Origin: Oxyruncus cristatus
Taxonomy: Eukaryota > Chordata > Aves > Passeriformes > Cotingidae
NCBI GenBank assembly: GCA_013399855.1
Contig: VXAY01002818.1
Span: 356,005-420,004, forward strand
Direction of reading: 5' to 3'
Length of the DNA: 64,000 bases
Below are positions 37,004 to 48,370 of the stretch, piece by piece. Position 1 is the first letter of the stretch. Every line of letters starts with the position of its first letter. The notes beneath the pieces were generated by a model. That model saw nothing but the letters and a program-made list of their open reading frames with translations. It did not search any database and was not told the DNA's origin. The position numbers were made by a program, and so were the translations under genes.

Positions 37004-38981
37004 TTATAACGTAATATATTTCAAATGCACTAGGTGAAGTACTCTGTGATAAATTTAGCCATCTTTTGTTATGTGACATTTGTTTTAGAGTTAGTCAACC
37101 AAATTTTATGTGACTATATTGCAACCACAGGGTTGTTTGTGATCTGATTGTGGGGATTATCATATTGTAAGTATAGGAAACTTGAGCTATTTTGATTGGT
37201 TACATATGCCATAGCTTTTGTTTCCATTAAAAGACTGCATAAACAACACTTGTAAAAACTTGAAATTATTTTGGTTTCAAACATTCTTCATAATAATTTT
37301 GAATACTATATTCAAAGACAAACATCATGAATATAGTTTTGAAAACATTAACTTTTAATTTGAATTTTTACAGTAGATTTCTGAAAAAAATTTCAGTATG
37401 GGCTTTAATAGAAATTGTTCATTAGGTAAACTGTAACATATTTTTTGTAAACATATATATTTTGATTTTTCCGTACAGACAAATATTTTTATTTGTATTC
37501 TATACAAGAACTTAAATGAAGTAATTATTATTGGGTTTAATTATTATCATTTCTCAGCCACCAGTGTTTCCACAGCTGAAACATTGCATTAATTTATACA
37601 GACATTAATTCTAAAGAGAACATTTTAGTAGTCAAACAGATATTTTTTCTAAAACAGGCAATCTAATCAGGAAAAGAACAGCTGAAAGTACTTATCTGTG
37701 TGAATTATGCTATTTATTCTTCATATAGATACTGCGTGAAATCATTGTTTCCTGTAAATGTATGATGTGTATTATCTGCAATAATAGAAAATAGGTGAAA
37801 AAAACCAGCTAAACATCTATACAATTCAGAAGCTATCTAAATGTGCTACACTTTGTATTTTACTTGTACATTCTTTGTACATTTATGAGAATCTTGTTCA
37901 TGTTGTAGTTGTGTTCTGGACAGATATTTCTCCCTTCTGGTAATAATATGAACCATTTCCAACAGTGAAAAATAGAAAAAAAAATATCCAGGCACATCTG
38001 AAGCTTGCCTGGTAGGAGTGTATGTCTTCTACCTGTGGGAGTAGCACTTTATGAAACCACACTGCAGAGTGCAACCTGAAAAATCAAATTTTGTGGTGTG
38101 CCAGAAGAAGAAAGTGTGAACAAACTGACAAGTGTATCTCCTCTTTAGCAGTTTAGAAGTCTGCTCTTAAGACATTATTTTTTTTGGAACTATTTATTTG
38201 CACCTTTTATGGCAACCTATTGTTTTTTCTGTGTTTGATGATTCTTTTGTTTTAGCACCTTTTTGGTTTTACACCTTATCACTTAATCACTGTGTCTTTC
38301 CACTTGTAGTTAATGCAAAATTAAGATGCTTAAGGTGCCTCTAACATTAAAAATAATACTAAATACCAAGAGCTAGTAGCAATTTTCATATAATCTTCTG
38401 CATTAATCCCCAGTTTTCATCAAAGAAAAGCAGTATGTTTTTTAAAGAATAATTTTCAAGAACAGACCTAATTGATTGGAGAATTTTTCATTTCAATTAT
38501 GCCCTTGAAGTCAGTGATGTCTGGAATGCCCCTCAGACCATGTCATGGGTGCTCTAGTAAAGATCTATCGTTAGATCAATTACTAAAAGCAATGGAACAT
38601 CTGATCCTACCCTTGAAATTAACCAGGAAAAGTAGGTCAGCACACCTTCAGCTGACACAATGAAGTATTATGCTCTCAATGACCCAGACTAATGATTGAT
38701 GGGAAGAGATATTTAAATGAGAAAGTTGAAGCACACTAGAATTAAGCACGTCAGAATGATCAAGCAACTCTAGACAGCCAAGTGCCTTTAGATAATAGCA
38801 ATTTTGGCCAAATCTTATGTGAGTTTATTCCTCGTAAAACAGCAGTCATATTTATAAAGAAATTAAAAAGGATTTAAGCTTCAAAGATCCAACAGTCTTT
38901 CCAGCCTTTTCTTTCCTTGTTGCTCTATGTTTCCTAATAACACTATTTGCCTTTCATTAGTTATTATAATCTCCATATGTG

Positions 38982-39138
38982 ATAGAAAGGCTGTTACCAT
39001 CTCTTCTGAGCAGTTATAATCACTAAAAAAAGGTGTCAGAAAAACCTTTATGAGTATGCTTCAGAGGTATTCTTTGAGTGAAAAAACAGATTAAGAAAAT
39101 TAACAAAATAATTGTGGTAATACAAGAATATCAGAATG
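38982..39138. repeat. Direct repeat copy 1, ends at an N
   Basis: 157 bases that recur at 39190-39346 with a single T/C difference (39020 versus 39228). The copy stops exactly at the undetermined base 39139, which points to overlapping contig ends joined without merging, possibly two haplotypes. Confidence 0.95.
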
Positions 39139-39142
39139 NGGC

Positions 39143-39172
39143 TATTAGTTTCTAATTAGTTAGAAACTAATA
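39143..39172. repeat. Fold-back palindrome in the join region
   Basis: TATTAGTTTCTAA at 39143-39155 pairs perfectly with 39160-39172 across the loop TTAG, giving a 13-bp hairpin. It sits in the 50-base filler between the N and the second repeat copy, so it may be a chimeric read end rather than genomic sequence. Confidence 0.75.
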
Positions 39173-39189
39173 TAGTTTCTATATTAGTT

Positions 39190-39346
39190 ATAGAAAGGCT
39201 GTTACCATCTCTTCTGAGCAGTTATAACCACTAAAAAAAGGTGTCAGAAAAACCTTTATGAGTATGCTTCAGAGGTATTCTTTGAGTGAAAAAACAGATT
39301 AAGAAAATTAACAAAATAATTGTGGTAATACAAGAATATCAGAATG
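39190..39346. repeat. Direct repeat copy 2
   Basis: Matches 38982-39138 at 156 of 157 positions and then continues into unique downstream sequence. See copy 1. Confidence 0.95.
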
Positions 39347-39588
39347 ATATGTAAGTAACTTTAAATTATTCCATGGTCAAGATCTCAGCATGTATTTATA
39401 AACCACTTAGAACAACTTCTTTGGTTGTATGTAGGCAGCAGTGCAGTCTAGCAGTACTCCTGGAAAGGCATCATAGATGAGCTATATAGTTTCTTTCTTT
39501 CATTTCCATTGTAAATTAAAATGGACCATACTTGCAAGAAATAGACTTTGGTGGAAGACACTACACGTGTTCAAATGTGTGATTCAGA

Positions 39589-40012
39589 TGTGAGCTGAGG
39601 CTAGTCAGTCTCACCTCAATCCCTGGAAAGACAATGGAGTGCCTCATTCTGGAGGCCATCTCTATCCATGTGGATGACAAGAAGGTGATGGGGAGTAGTC
39701 AGCATGGATGCGCTAAAGGTTGATCAAACTGATTTCCTTCTACGATGAACTACCTGAATAGATGAGGGGAGAGCAGTGGATATTGCCTACTTCAGCTGCA
39801 GCAAGACTTTTGACACAGTCTCTAACAACATCTTTATAGGCAAACTCAGCAAGTGTGGACTGGATGAGTGGACAGTGAGGTGGATTGATAACTGACTGAA
39901 TGGCAGTGCCCATAGGGATGTAATCAGTGGCACAAGGTGTAGTTAAAGTTCCATCACTAGTGGGGTCCCCCAAGGTTTAATACTAGACCCAGTACTGTTT
40001 AACTTATTTATG
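39589..40012 (+). mobile_element. Outer CR1, left part (reverse-transcriptase region)
   Basis: This is the 5' remnant of an old CR1 split by a younger one. Decayed ORF2 reverse-transcriptase coding is visible in pieces: SLTSIPGKTMECLILEAI-like sequence at about 39609-39662, a SKTFDTVS equivalent near 39803-39826, a KCGLDEWTVRWID stretch near 39852-39890, and [17 protein letters not shown] at 39959-40009, which is the RT block containing the conserved PQG. Stops and frameshifts separate the pieces. The coding breaks off at LFM, directly before the inner CR1, and resumes at 40893. Confidence 0.93.
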
Positions 40013-40892
40013 AAGTTAGGGGGGAGTGTTGATCTGCTGGAAGGCAGGAGAGCTCTTCAGAGGGACCTGGACAAGCTGGAAAGATAGTCTGATCCCAATA
40101 GGATGAGGTTCAACAAGGCCAAGTGCCGGGTCCTGCACTTTGGCCACAACAACCTCTACAGTGCTACAGGCTGGGCACAGAGTGGCTGGAGAGCAGCCAG
40201 GCAGAAAGGGACCTGGGAGTTTGGATTGGCAGGAAGCTGAACATGAGCCAGCAGTGTGTGCCCAGGTGGCCAAGAAGACCAATGGCACCCTGGCCTGTGT
40301 CAGGAACAGTGTGGCCAGCAGGGGCAGGGAAGGGATTCTTGCTCCATACTCAGCACTGGTGAGGCCACCCCTTGAGTACTGTGTTCAGTTCTGGGCCCCT
40401 CAGTTCAGGAAGGATATTGAGGTGAGAAGAGCAACCAGGCTGGTGAAAGGACTTGAGCACAAGTCCTGTGAGGAGAGGCTGAGGGAGCTGGGGTTGTTTA
40501 GGTCTGGAGAAGAGAAGGCTCAGGGGAGACCTCATCACTCTCTACAACTCCCTGAAAGGAGGTTGTAGCCACTTGGGGGTAGGTGTCTTCCCAGGCAACC
40601 AGCAATAGGACACGAGGGCACAGTCTTAAGCTGTGTCAGGGGTGGTTTAGGTTAGATATTAGGAAGAAATTTTTTACAGAGAGAGTAATCAGACTTGGGA
40701 AAGGGCTGCCCGGGGAGGTGGTGGATTCTCCATCCCTGGAGGTTTACAAGCTGAGACTGGATGTGGCACTTAGTGCCATGGTCCAGTAACCATGGCAGTG
40801 TTGGATCAAGGGTTGGATATGATGATCTCGGAGATCTTTTCCAACCCGGCTGATTCTATGATTCTATGATTCTATGATTCTATGATTCTATG
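40013..40892 (+). mobile_element. Inner (younger) CR1 inserted into older CR1
   Basis: It begins around GGGGGGAGTGTTGATCTGC, part of the CR1 ORF2 just after the catalytic block, and ends with five perfect ATTCTATG octamers at 40853-40892. The frame 40140-40568 encodes a frameshifted ORF2 C-terminal piece with [15 protein letters not shown] and [14 protein letters not shown], and 40583-40789 encodes the ORF2 tail with KKFFTERVI and SPSLEVYKLRLDVALS. A short deletion removes residues between FRKDIE and RRATRLVKG relative to the usual CR1 protein. The subfamily is that of 6784-7157 and 29478-30010. The 5' end is truncated, as usual for CR1. Confidence 0.96.
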
Positions 40893-41809
40893 GATGACTT
40901 GGATGAAGGGGTAGAGTGCCTCTTCAGGAGGCTTATTGATGACGCAAAGCTGGGAGAGCTTTAGGCTGACAGACCAAAATGTTGTTCAGCCCTTCAAAAA
41001 GACCTCAGCAAGTTGGAGAGATGGGCAGAGAAGAACTGTCTGAAATTCAAGAAAGTCAAATTCAGGGCCCTGCACCTAGGGGAGAACAACCCTATGCACC
41101 AGTACAGGCTGGGGGTTGACCTGTCATAAAGCAGCTCTGCAGAGAAAGGATTGGGGTCCTGGTGGACAACAAACTGTCCATGAGCCAACAGTGTATTTTT
41201 GTCACCAAGAAAGCCAGTGGTATCCTGGGGTATAGTAGGAAGATCATGGCCAGCAGGTCAAGGGAGGTAATCCTGCCCCTCTGCTCAGCCCTGGTGAGCC
41301 CACATCTGGGCCTCATATCAGACCTATTTCCTGTTTTAGGCTTCTCTGTAAAAGGGACACATGTTGCTCCTGGAGCAGCAGAGGGAAAAAAGGTTGATCA
41401 TAGGACTCTTACAAGGGAAGGCTAGAGAGCTGAATCCGTCTGGCCATGAGAAGAGATTGACTGAGAGGGGACCTCACTAATGTCCGTGAGTATCTGAAGG
41501 GAACGTGTCAAGAGGATGGACTCAGGCTCTTCTCAGTGGTGCCAAGCAATAAGACAAGAGGCAATGGGCAGAAGCTGAGGCACGGGATGTTCCACCTGAA
41601 TATGAGGAAGAACTTACTCTGAAGGTGACTGTACAGTGGAACAGGTTGCCCAGAGTGGTTGTGAAGTCTCCCTCACTGGAGATATTCAAGCACAGTCTGG
41701 ATGCAATCCTGTTCAATGTGCTCTAGGATGAACCTGGCTGAAAAGGGAGGTTGGACCAGATGACCCACTGTATCCCTTTCAACATGACCCATTCTGTGAT
41801 GCTGTGAAA
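40893..41809 (+). mobile_element. Outer CR1, right part with 3' end
   Basis: It resumes the older element in the same ORF2 order: GAT GAC TTG GAT GAA (DDLDEG) at 40893, then LFRRLIDDAKLG at about 40920-40955, the degenerate equivalent of the RT catalytic FADDTKLG. It continues through the GTGGACAACAAACTGTCCAT block (41162-41181) to the CR1 3' region GAACAGGTTGCCCAGAGTGG and GGAGATATTCAAGC, ending at ATTCTGTGATGCTGTGAAAT. The tail ATTCTGTGATGCTGTG differs from the ATTCTATG tail of the inner copy and marks an older subfamily. The reading frame is heavily broken. Confidence 0.93.
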
Positions 41810-44800
41810 TTATTGTTTAAAGGTTGTGAGAAATCTTTGTCTGTGAAGACAGAAGGATTTCATGATTGCTTTCTAGATCAATAGTGAGATGAAGGTGTTA
41901 CAGATTATGGAATGCGTTTCCCAAGGTTTCTGGGATAAAAACCTTAAAAAAAGGAAAGGTGAAGGATCTTGTCAGTCTCTTAACAGATAGACAGATTTCT
42001 TTTTGGCGAATCTGAAAAGGAGACTATGCTTGCAATTTGCCTTTTCTATAATTCATTCAAAGACTCAGAAAACAGTACCTTGAGTAGCCAGGGATTTTAG
42101 GTAGTTAATGTTGAATTTGCAAATTTGGGGTTCAATTGTTTCAGTTAAAGTGACCTATTTTTTTTATTCAGCAATTAAAGGCACACCTGTCACAGGATAT
42201 TTATAATTTAGAACTAGAAGTTTATTTACTGCATCAACTTTTTCTTGGACTACTAGAAAGAGAATTTACAATGTGCTGCTTTTCTAAATAATCTTCTATT
42301 GAGGGAAACATTGCTTCCTTCACTGAACATTTCAAATGGTTGTATAAGAAATATGAAACACCTGTACAGAAGATTAAACTGAACGTCCCAGAGCTTGAAT
42401 GACTCTTGGAGCTGAATGTACCTTTTTTTTTTTTTTTAATGAAAATGTGCAGCTTTGATGCTAGTCATTACAAGAATCTGCTGTGGAATTGTTTAAGTTG
42501 ATGGTGTTTCAGCAGCTGGAGTCGAGTGGACAGGGAGTCCAGAGCACAAGCAATGAGAGCGCTTCAACGTATTTCAATGTTCAGTGTAGACAAGAGCGGT
42601 TGTGAGCATGTAAACTATCTGTTCCTTACTGCATTTTTATCTATGCTTTAAGTATTATCTAAGGGCAAATCTTCACTTTGGAAAATAGCTAGGGCAACTG
42701 ATTTACTTTCTCTGTCAAGCCCTATTAGCTGCAATCTTAAGAATAATGGCTTTCTTAGACTATGATTCGAGTTCTGCCAGATATAATTGGAAAAATTTTG
42801 CATTGGGGCGTTTCCACGATTTTACTTCTCCTTAGGTCCTTGGGCCTTAATAAGGAAAATCATGTGTTAGTGGACTTATTTTCTGTTTCCAGAAAAGATG
42901 TCAAAACTTGGAAAATAATTCCAATTCATAATGGCAAAAATTCTGAAATCTCTTACAAAAATATTTTTTCATATCTGGTGTATTATGATTTAATTTCTCT
43001 TTTAGTAGATTTCTATGCTCACATACTTTCCTTTTCCTCACATAGTGATGAAAACTAGCAAATCTTTCTGTACCTGAACTTAAATAAACAACAAAAAATC
43101 CCAGTGGTGGGGCTGCATGTGTGTGAACTTACTGTGGTGATAAGCCTGATCTAACAGTTACTTTGCATAGGCCACATGGAACTCATTGTTCTATTTGAAC
43201 AACACCTTGTGAAATTAGCTTTACTTGGCATGCTTAAAACATTCACTGTCAGCCTATTAATTTATATCACTAAATAAAACACATTAGAGCGATAAGGTAA
43301 CAACTCTACCTGCTCATCACTGAGGTAAGCAGGAATATCCCTATATTAAACCAGGTTTAAGCCTCTCATCTGAAAGGAAATTTGCCCATTTAAGGTGTAA
43401 AAAACTCTTAGCTTTCACAGTTGGTATCTTAAAAAGCACAAGACACTGTTGTTTTAAGATAAGTATTTAGGTAACCTCAGTCTTATTATTAATAAGAGGG
43501 AGAAATGGACTTCAGAAATAGCATGCAGAAAAAGTCTTCCTGAAGTAGGTATATTTTGGAATTAGAAAGGAATATTTCTGGATCGTTTGGTTTTTTGTTT
43601 TGTTTGGGTATTTTTTAAGAGATTTTAAGCAAACCATATCTTTCTAGTGGAATTTTTATGTTCTAATTATTTGCCTGAATGCTTTGTGGAGCACTTTCAT
43701 TATGTAACATATATGATACCACGGAATTGTGATCTGGAAATTGTGATTTGGTTTGAGGTTTGTCAGGTCGTGTTTAAGAACATCAACAAAAGGTGTAAGA
43801 AGCACTACAAAGATCAGTTTGTAATTAGGAATGGTGTGCTTGGAGTGCTGATTAATTTCAGGCAATGATTTCTGAGTACACTGGATATAGCAGAGTTTTT
43901 TAGTATAATTAGATTTTGAATGCCAAGGCTGTGATCAATAAGAATTAAAAGATCATTTGCTAAAGCTATATTTATACAATTTATGCAATCACTTTTTCTT
44001 TCCTTTAAATATCTCAAAGCCTGAGGCATAAAAATTGTCAGAATTCTATGGTAGTACCATCATATACTCTACTTTTCTGCTTGCTTTATATAATAGTTAC
44101 TTAATCTTTTTAATTTTGCATGTAAAATAAAGTTTGTTGGTATTTAGTTCATTTCTATTTTTTTAGCAGGTGTCAATTTAATTAATAATCATCCAAATGA
44201 CATTCTAGATTTGCTTTGGAGAGCAGTTCAATGCATTCTATTGATTTTTGTATTATTGGACTCAATGTTGTCATCATTATTACTGTGTGCCATGTTTCAG
44301 GCAGGATTTGAATTAACCACCAGTATTTCAGGGGAGGGAGATTTTGTCTTTCAGCATGGAAATTATATTACTGTTCAGCAATAAACTGTTTTCTATATAC
44401 TTTTGGGGTATTTTGTAAAAGTATTCAAAACAAAATGTTTTCAAATGTTTTTGCTTATTTATGTATCAGATTTTTTTTTTTTTTAAAGCTCTACTACAAT
44501 TTTTTCAGAATATAATAGTAATGTGATGTTATCTAGCATTTTTACATGAGGACTGAGGTTGGACAGTTATTGTGCGGATTAAAACTTTATTTTGTCTACA
44601 GTAAAAGCAGCACATTATTCAGTTAAGTCAGTCAAAGGAAGCCATGCTGCACCAGTGAGCCATGGGAACTGCTCTGGAAGGAAACCAGTCTTGATATGGA
44701 CACAGGTGATAATGGAGGAATCCTTAAATATGTTCAAAACCTCTATAATTCCTCTATAATTCCAAGAAATTGGACATACTCTATTATATTTTACCTATGT

Positions 44801-45178
44801 GGGAGAGAGTCTTTTCTTGCAGGAGAGACTGAATTTGAGAATAGTGTAGACTTGTCTCTCTGTTTTCTATCCTGAAGGATTCATTTCTGGTGAAACTAAA
44901 ACCTCTTATCAATTTAGAAAGATTTGTAAGGAGCACTGAAGCCTTAAACCTGTATAACTATTAGGCAAAATGAAAGGCCACAGATACTCAGGTCTGAACA
45001 GTGGTCTGTTCCATATCAGTCTGACTATTCTTATAACTAATGAAGTATTGGGAATATGGAAGTGGCGTATCAACTACATCTGTTTTTGCAATGGGGTTCG
45101 AATTAGAATCAGCTCTTTCAAATGTTTACAAAGGTTTTAGAAAACAGATGGAAACTCAAAGCTAAAGCTAGACCTTTT
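41810..45178. other. Gene-free AT-rich stretch
   Basis: No transposon or gene recognised. A T16-type run lies at about 42423-42439 and a T-run at 44469-44485. A 98-codon plus frame (42762-43058) has no recognisable domain. The tandem pair CTCTATAATTC at 44741-44762 is the only other local repeat seen. GCACACCTGTCAC near 42180 combines a T-box-like and an E-box motif, but alone this is weak. Confidence 0.6.
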
Positions 45179-45264
45179 CACAGAATTATGGAATGGTTGA
45201 GGTTGGAGGTGACCTCTGGCAGTCATCCTGTCTAATGCCCTGCTCAAAAAGGTCGCTTACAGCA
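45179..45264 (-). mobile_element. Short CR1 3' fragment, minus strand
   Basis: TCACAGAATTATGGAATGG, GTTGAGGTTGGAGGTGACCT and GCAGTCATCCTGTCTAATG are the reversed CR1 3' terminus. Only about 85 bases are recognisable before the match fades near the CAGCAC at 45260-45265. Old and strongly 5'-truncated. Confidence 0.85.
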
Positions 45265-45599
45265 CTATTCCAGAAGTGTTAGTCATTAGCAGATTTTTGA
45301 GATGCCGGGGGAAAAAAAAAAGGGTTAAAAAGCTACTCCGCAGGTACAACAAAAAGGATGAGAAATTATGAAAAGGACTTTCCCACACTGTTGTGGAAAA
45401 CATGTTTACTTTGAGAGAATGTTCTCTGATCAGGTGGCCATGCAAATGTAAATTACAATTCAAAAATGTGTGGCTAAATTAAGGGAAGACATTTTAAACA
45501 CAAGTCCAAAGAGGTACTAATAAAGAAAGACCTGCTTTTCAAAATGGAGTAAAATATGTAATTAAAGTAACAACATGTAGTCCCTTTTGAGGACTTTTT

Positions 45600-45760
45600 C
45601 CAAACTTTGCCTAATTTGAATTTCACATACTTGACATCTTGTTTTGACAATTCATCTGATTATATCAATATGTCACATTATGCAATAATAGTGAAACATG
45701 ATGTATTTCAGCACAATGAGTCATCCTGATGGCATGTCAGATCCAACATATTCCAAATCA
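45600..45760. promoter_or_regulatory. Weak candidate conserved non-coding block
   Basis: A repeat-free AT-rich block with an AP-1/MAF-like AATGAGTCATC at about 45716-45726, a TATGCAATAAT C/EBP- or octamer-like site near 45679, and several CATCTGAT/ATCAATA motifs. The look resembles other conserved vertebrate enhancers, but this is motif-level inference only. Confidence 0.15.
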
Positions 45761-48049
45761 GAGTTCCTTAAATCATGATGATTGAAATCTCTGTTAAAAA
45801 GAGCTTCCCCTGCTCTGATTATTTGTATTTTCTTTTGCTTCTGTTAAACTGGACCTTTTACAGTCTACCTTTCTTGACTCAGTTTTCTTTCACTTTAAGT
45901 CAACATACAGGAGAAAACAGAGATGTGCAAAATCTCAGAGGCAAAACGGATAACAAAACAACCTTTTTTTACTTGTACTTTGGACATGTTTGAAAATACA
46001 CATCCGGAGGCTTAAAGTACATTTCATTCCAACAGGACTTGCATTCCTACGCCTCTCTTAATAATAAATATATTCCACTCTTAAAAGCTGGGGCCAGAAA
46101 AAGTAAGTTGGATACGTTTAATGAGTGAATATTCTAGTGCAAACTTTGGACAAAAATCTCATTATTGAATCATATCAAGAATTTCTGGAATAAAGTCTCA
46201 TTTTCTCTTGCTCCAAGAAGGCAGAGCTAAAGAGAAAACATATTTCTACGTTGCATAGTAAGAAAGAGCAATAATTTTTTTTTTTTTTAAGAAAGAAGTG
46301 TATTCTCTTTCCAGTTTTGTTACGTGAAGAAAAGTTCCTGCGCTTTTTATGATTTTTTTCCATGCCAGAATATTTGGATATCAATTTAGTGAAAGAATTA
46401 CTTGATATCATTTTCTGCTTGTTCATGTGAGGGGTCATATGAATTGTTTTATTCCTTCTTTACAAGCCACTATTGTTAAAAAATTCAGGAGACGTGCTGT
46501 TTATGGGAGATGATAAATTTGCTCAGGTACAAGAGTTCTGTTGAAGTCTGGATAGTTCATCCAGTTTGATGATTAGTCTTTTTGCTGAAGTAGCTTAGAA
46601 GGGCCTCTTTTGATGTCAGAGTCTACCCTTGCTTCTTTGAGAAGGAAATTCTGACCTAGTTGTGGAAAAGTTTAGAAAAAAGGTGCTTGAAGGGTAACAT
46701 ACCTTATTAGCTGCTTTTCCTCTGCTGAACATTACTACCCTTAATCCTAATAGAAGTTATATACACACCTTAGCAGACAAGTGGGTCACCCTGCTGAGTG
46801 GATTTCAGGCTCCTCAGAAAGTGATACAACAGCAGAACCATTGCATTAACCAAAATATCTGCCAATGATCATAATAGCTCCTGGCACCGGGTTGGAAAGG
46901 GCAGGAATCCTGGCAACATCTCTGTTTTCTCTGCTTCTTCAGCAGATGGTGTGTCTTTTCTCAAGACACTGCTTTACAGCGAGAGGAACCTCCTGTCCAC
47001 AGCCAGACTTCAACTAAATATTAATTGGGAACTTAATGAAAAATACAACACTGAGACTGTGAACCCTCTAATTTAAAAACCTGCTGTATGTGTGCAGAAG
47101 GTGGAAGGTAAAGGCAAGTATAAAGGAGGACAATGAATGTCAAATGTGAGATTATTTTTTGCAAAATACATTTCTGAGTGTGTGTGGGAACCCATTGAAA
47201 TACAAACTGACAAATACTGCTGAAATTCCTACTATAGGGTGTCATTTTTTGTATAGGTTATGAACCTAAACAAGGCAACTCATATAGAAGCCTCACTTTC
47301 CCATACATATGTGGATAAACCTATTATATAAAGCTATTATCTTTTATCCCCAAAATTTTGTGCATAATTAGTTAAAATCCAAGCCCTTACAGAATAGTCA
47401 ACCATCTACAAAACTTCAATAGATAAAAATACTTCTATTTTTACTTTTTTTCAGTGAACCAGTGTATTGTTGAGTAGAACTGCTGGCAGAAATAAAACAT
47501 ATTTTTCATTATTATCCATTGTATAAGTGACAATATTCCTGTCTGATTTTATTATATGAAAAAATAACCCAGGAAAAATACAGAGAGCACAGATTAAAGT
47601 GAGATGTGTTTAACTACCTTACACATTGACAAGATGACCAAATACTATTCATTACAGATATTCACAAAATATACCTGTAAAGGCTATTAGACATATGAAT
47701 AATTATAACTCTCCCGGAAACAATGCAGTGTTTGATTTATTGCATCTTCTGTATATTTCAATATGTTAGCTGTTTCTGTACATATAGCTTGTGACTGAAA
47801 TTTTCAGCAGATGTTTTCTCCTTTGCTTGCAACTGGGGTTTCAGTATGTGTTTTCCTTTTCATTGTACTTCTTGAGTTTTGATTTTTGTGGGGGGCATAA
47901 GCATGTTCTCTGATTCATTTTTTAATATTATATTATATTTTTACTTGGCTATATTTGCAAGCCAACAGCTATATTTCAGTTTATCACCAGAATTCCTTGC
48001 AAATGGAAGCACTTTATAAAACAAGTGAAATCACAATACCCAATCATTC

Positions 48050-48370
48050 AGAAATATTGGGCTACTTCAAATTTTTATAAGCTCTTAAATTTTGAGGTGA
48101 TCAGGGTTCTGAGTTTGCCTTGCACAGAATAATTTAAAATTATTGGAGCACTTCACATATTTTTAAAACCACTTCAGCTAGGAAATGACGGGGTTCCAGA
48201 AATATGTGGCCTATAAGGGTGTAAAATTATCAGAGAGCTTAAGTGCTTCATTGTGAAAGTGATCAAGGTTCCTTGCTTGCACATTGCAGAGCAATTGAAA
48301 ATTACTGGAGTGCTTCAAGTGGTTCATGGTTTTAGAAGAGTTTTAGTCTCTCCTGCTCAAATACTCTTTA
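48050..48370. repeat. Diverged tandem array, about four ~80-bp units
   Basis: A module recurs with landmarks in fixed order: A/T-rich AAAATTA(T/C), then a GGAGxxCTTCA-like stretch, then GTGATCAxGGTTC, then a TTGCxTTGCAC-like stretch. AAATATTGGGCTACTTCA occurs at about 48052, AAAATTATTGGAGCACTTCA at 48136, AAAATTATCAGAGAGCTTAA at 48223 and AAAATTACTGGAGTGCTTCA at 48297. GGTTC landmarks fall at about 48105, 48192 and 48268. Spacings of 84, 87 and 75 agree between the two landmark sets. Units are strongly diverged, so the array is old. It might also be part of an old internally repetitive transposon that I do not recognise. Confidence 0.6.

Larger units (their letters stand above)
36120..39588. 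other. Gene-free AT-rich stretch
   Basis: Mostly non-repetitive AT-rich DNA. It contains a minus-strand pseudogene candidate at 36452-37003 and an assembly duplication around an N at 38982-39346, listed separately. Nothing else coding was recognised. Simple repeats are sparse here. Confidence 0.6.

Noticed and set aside
38982..39346. Genuine segmental or tandem duplication
   Set aside because: One copy stops exactly at an N and the pair is nearly identical. Contig-end overlap explains it better, though reads would be needed to settle it.
40140..40568. 142-codon frame as a possible host gene
   Set aside because: [15 protein letters not shown] and related motifs show it is CR1 ORF2, out of frame at both ends.
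40853..40892. (ATTCTATG)5 as a stand-alone microsatellite
   Set aside because: It is the normal 3' terminal octamer array of the inner CR1.
42762..43058. 98-codon plus-strand frame with hydrophobic stretches
   Set aside because: Hydrophobicity follows from T-rich composition. There is no domain and no flanking gene signals.
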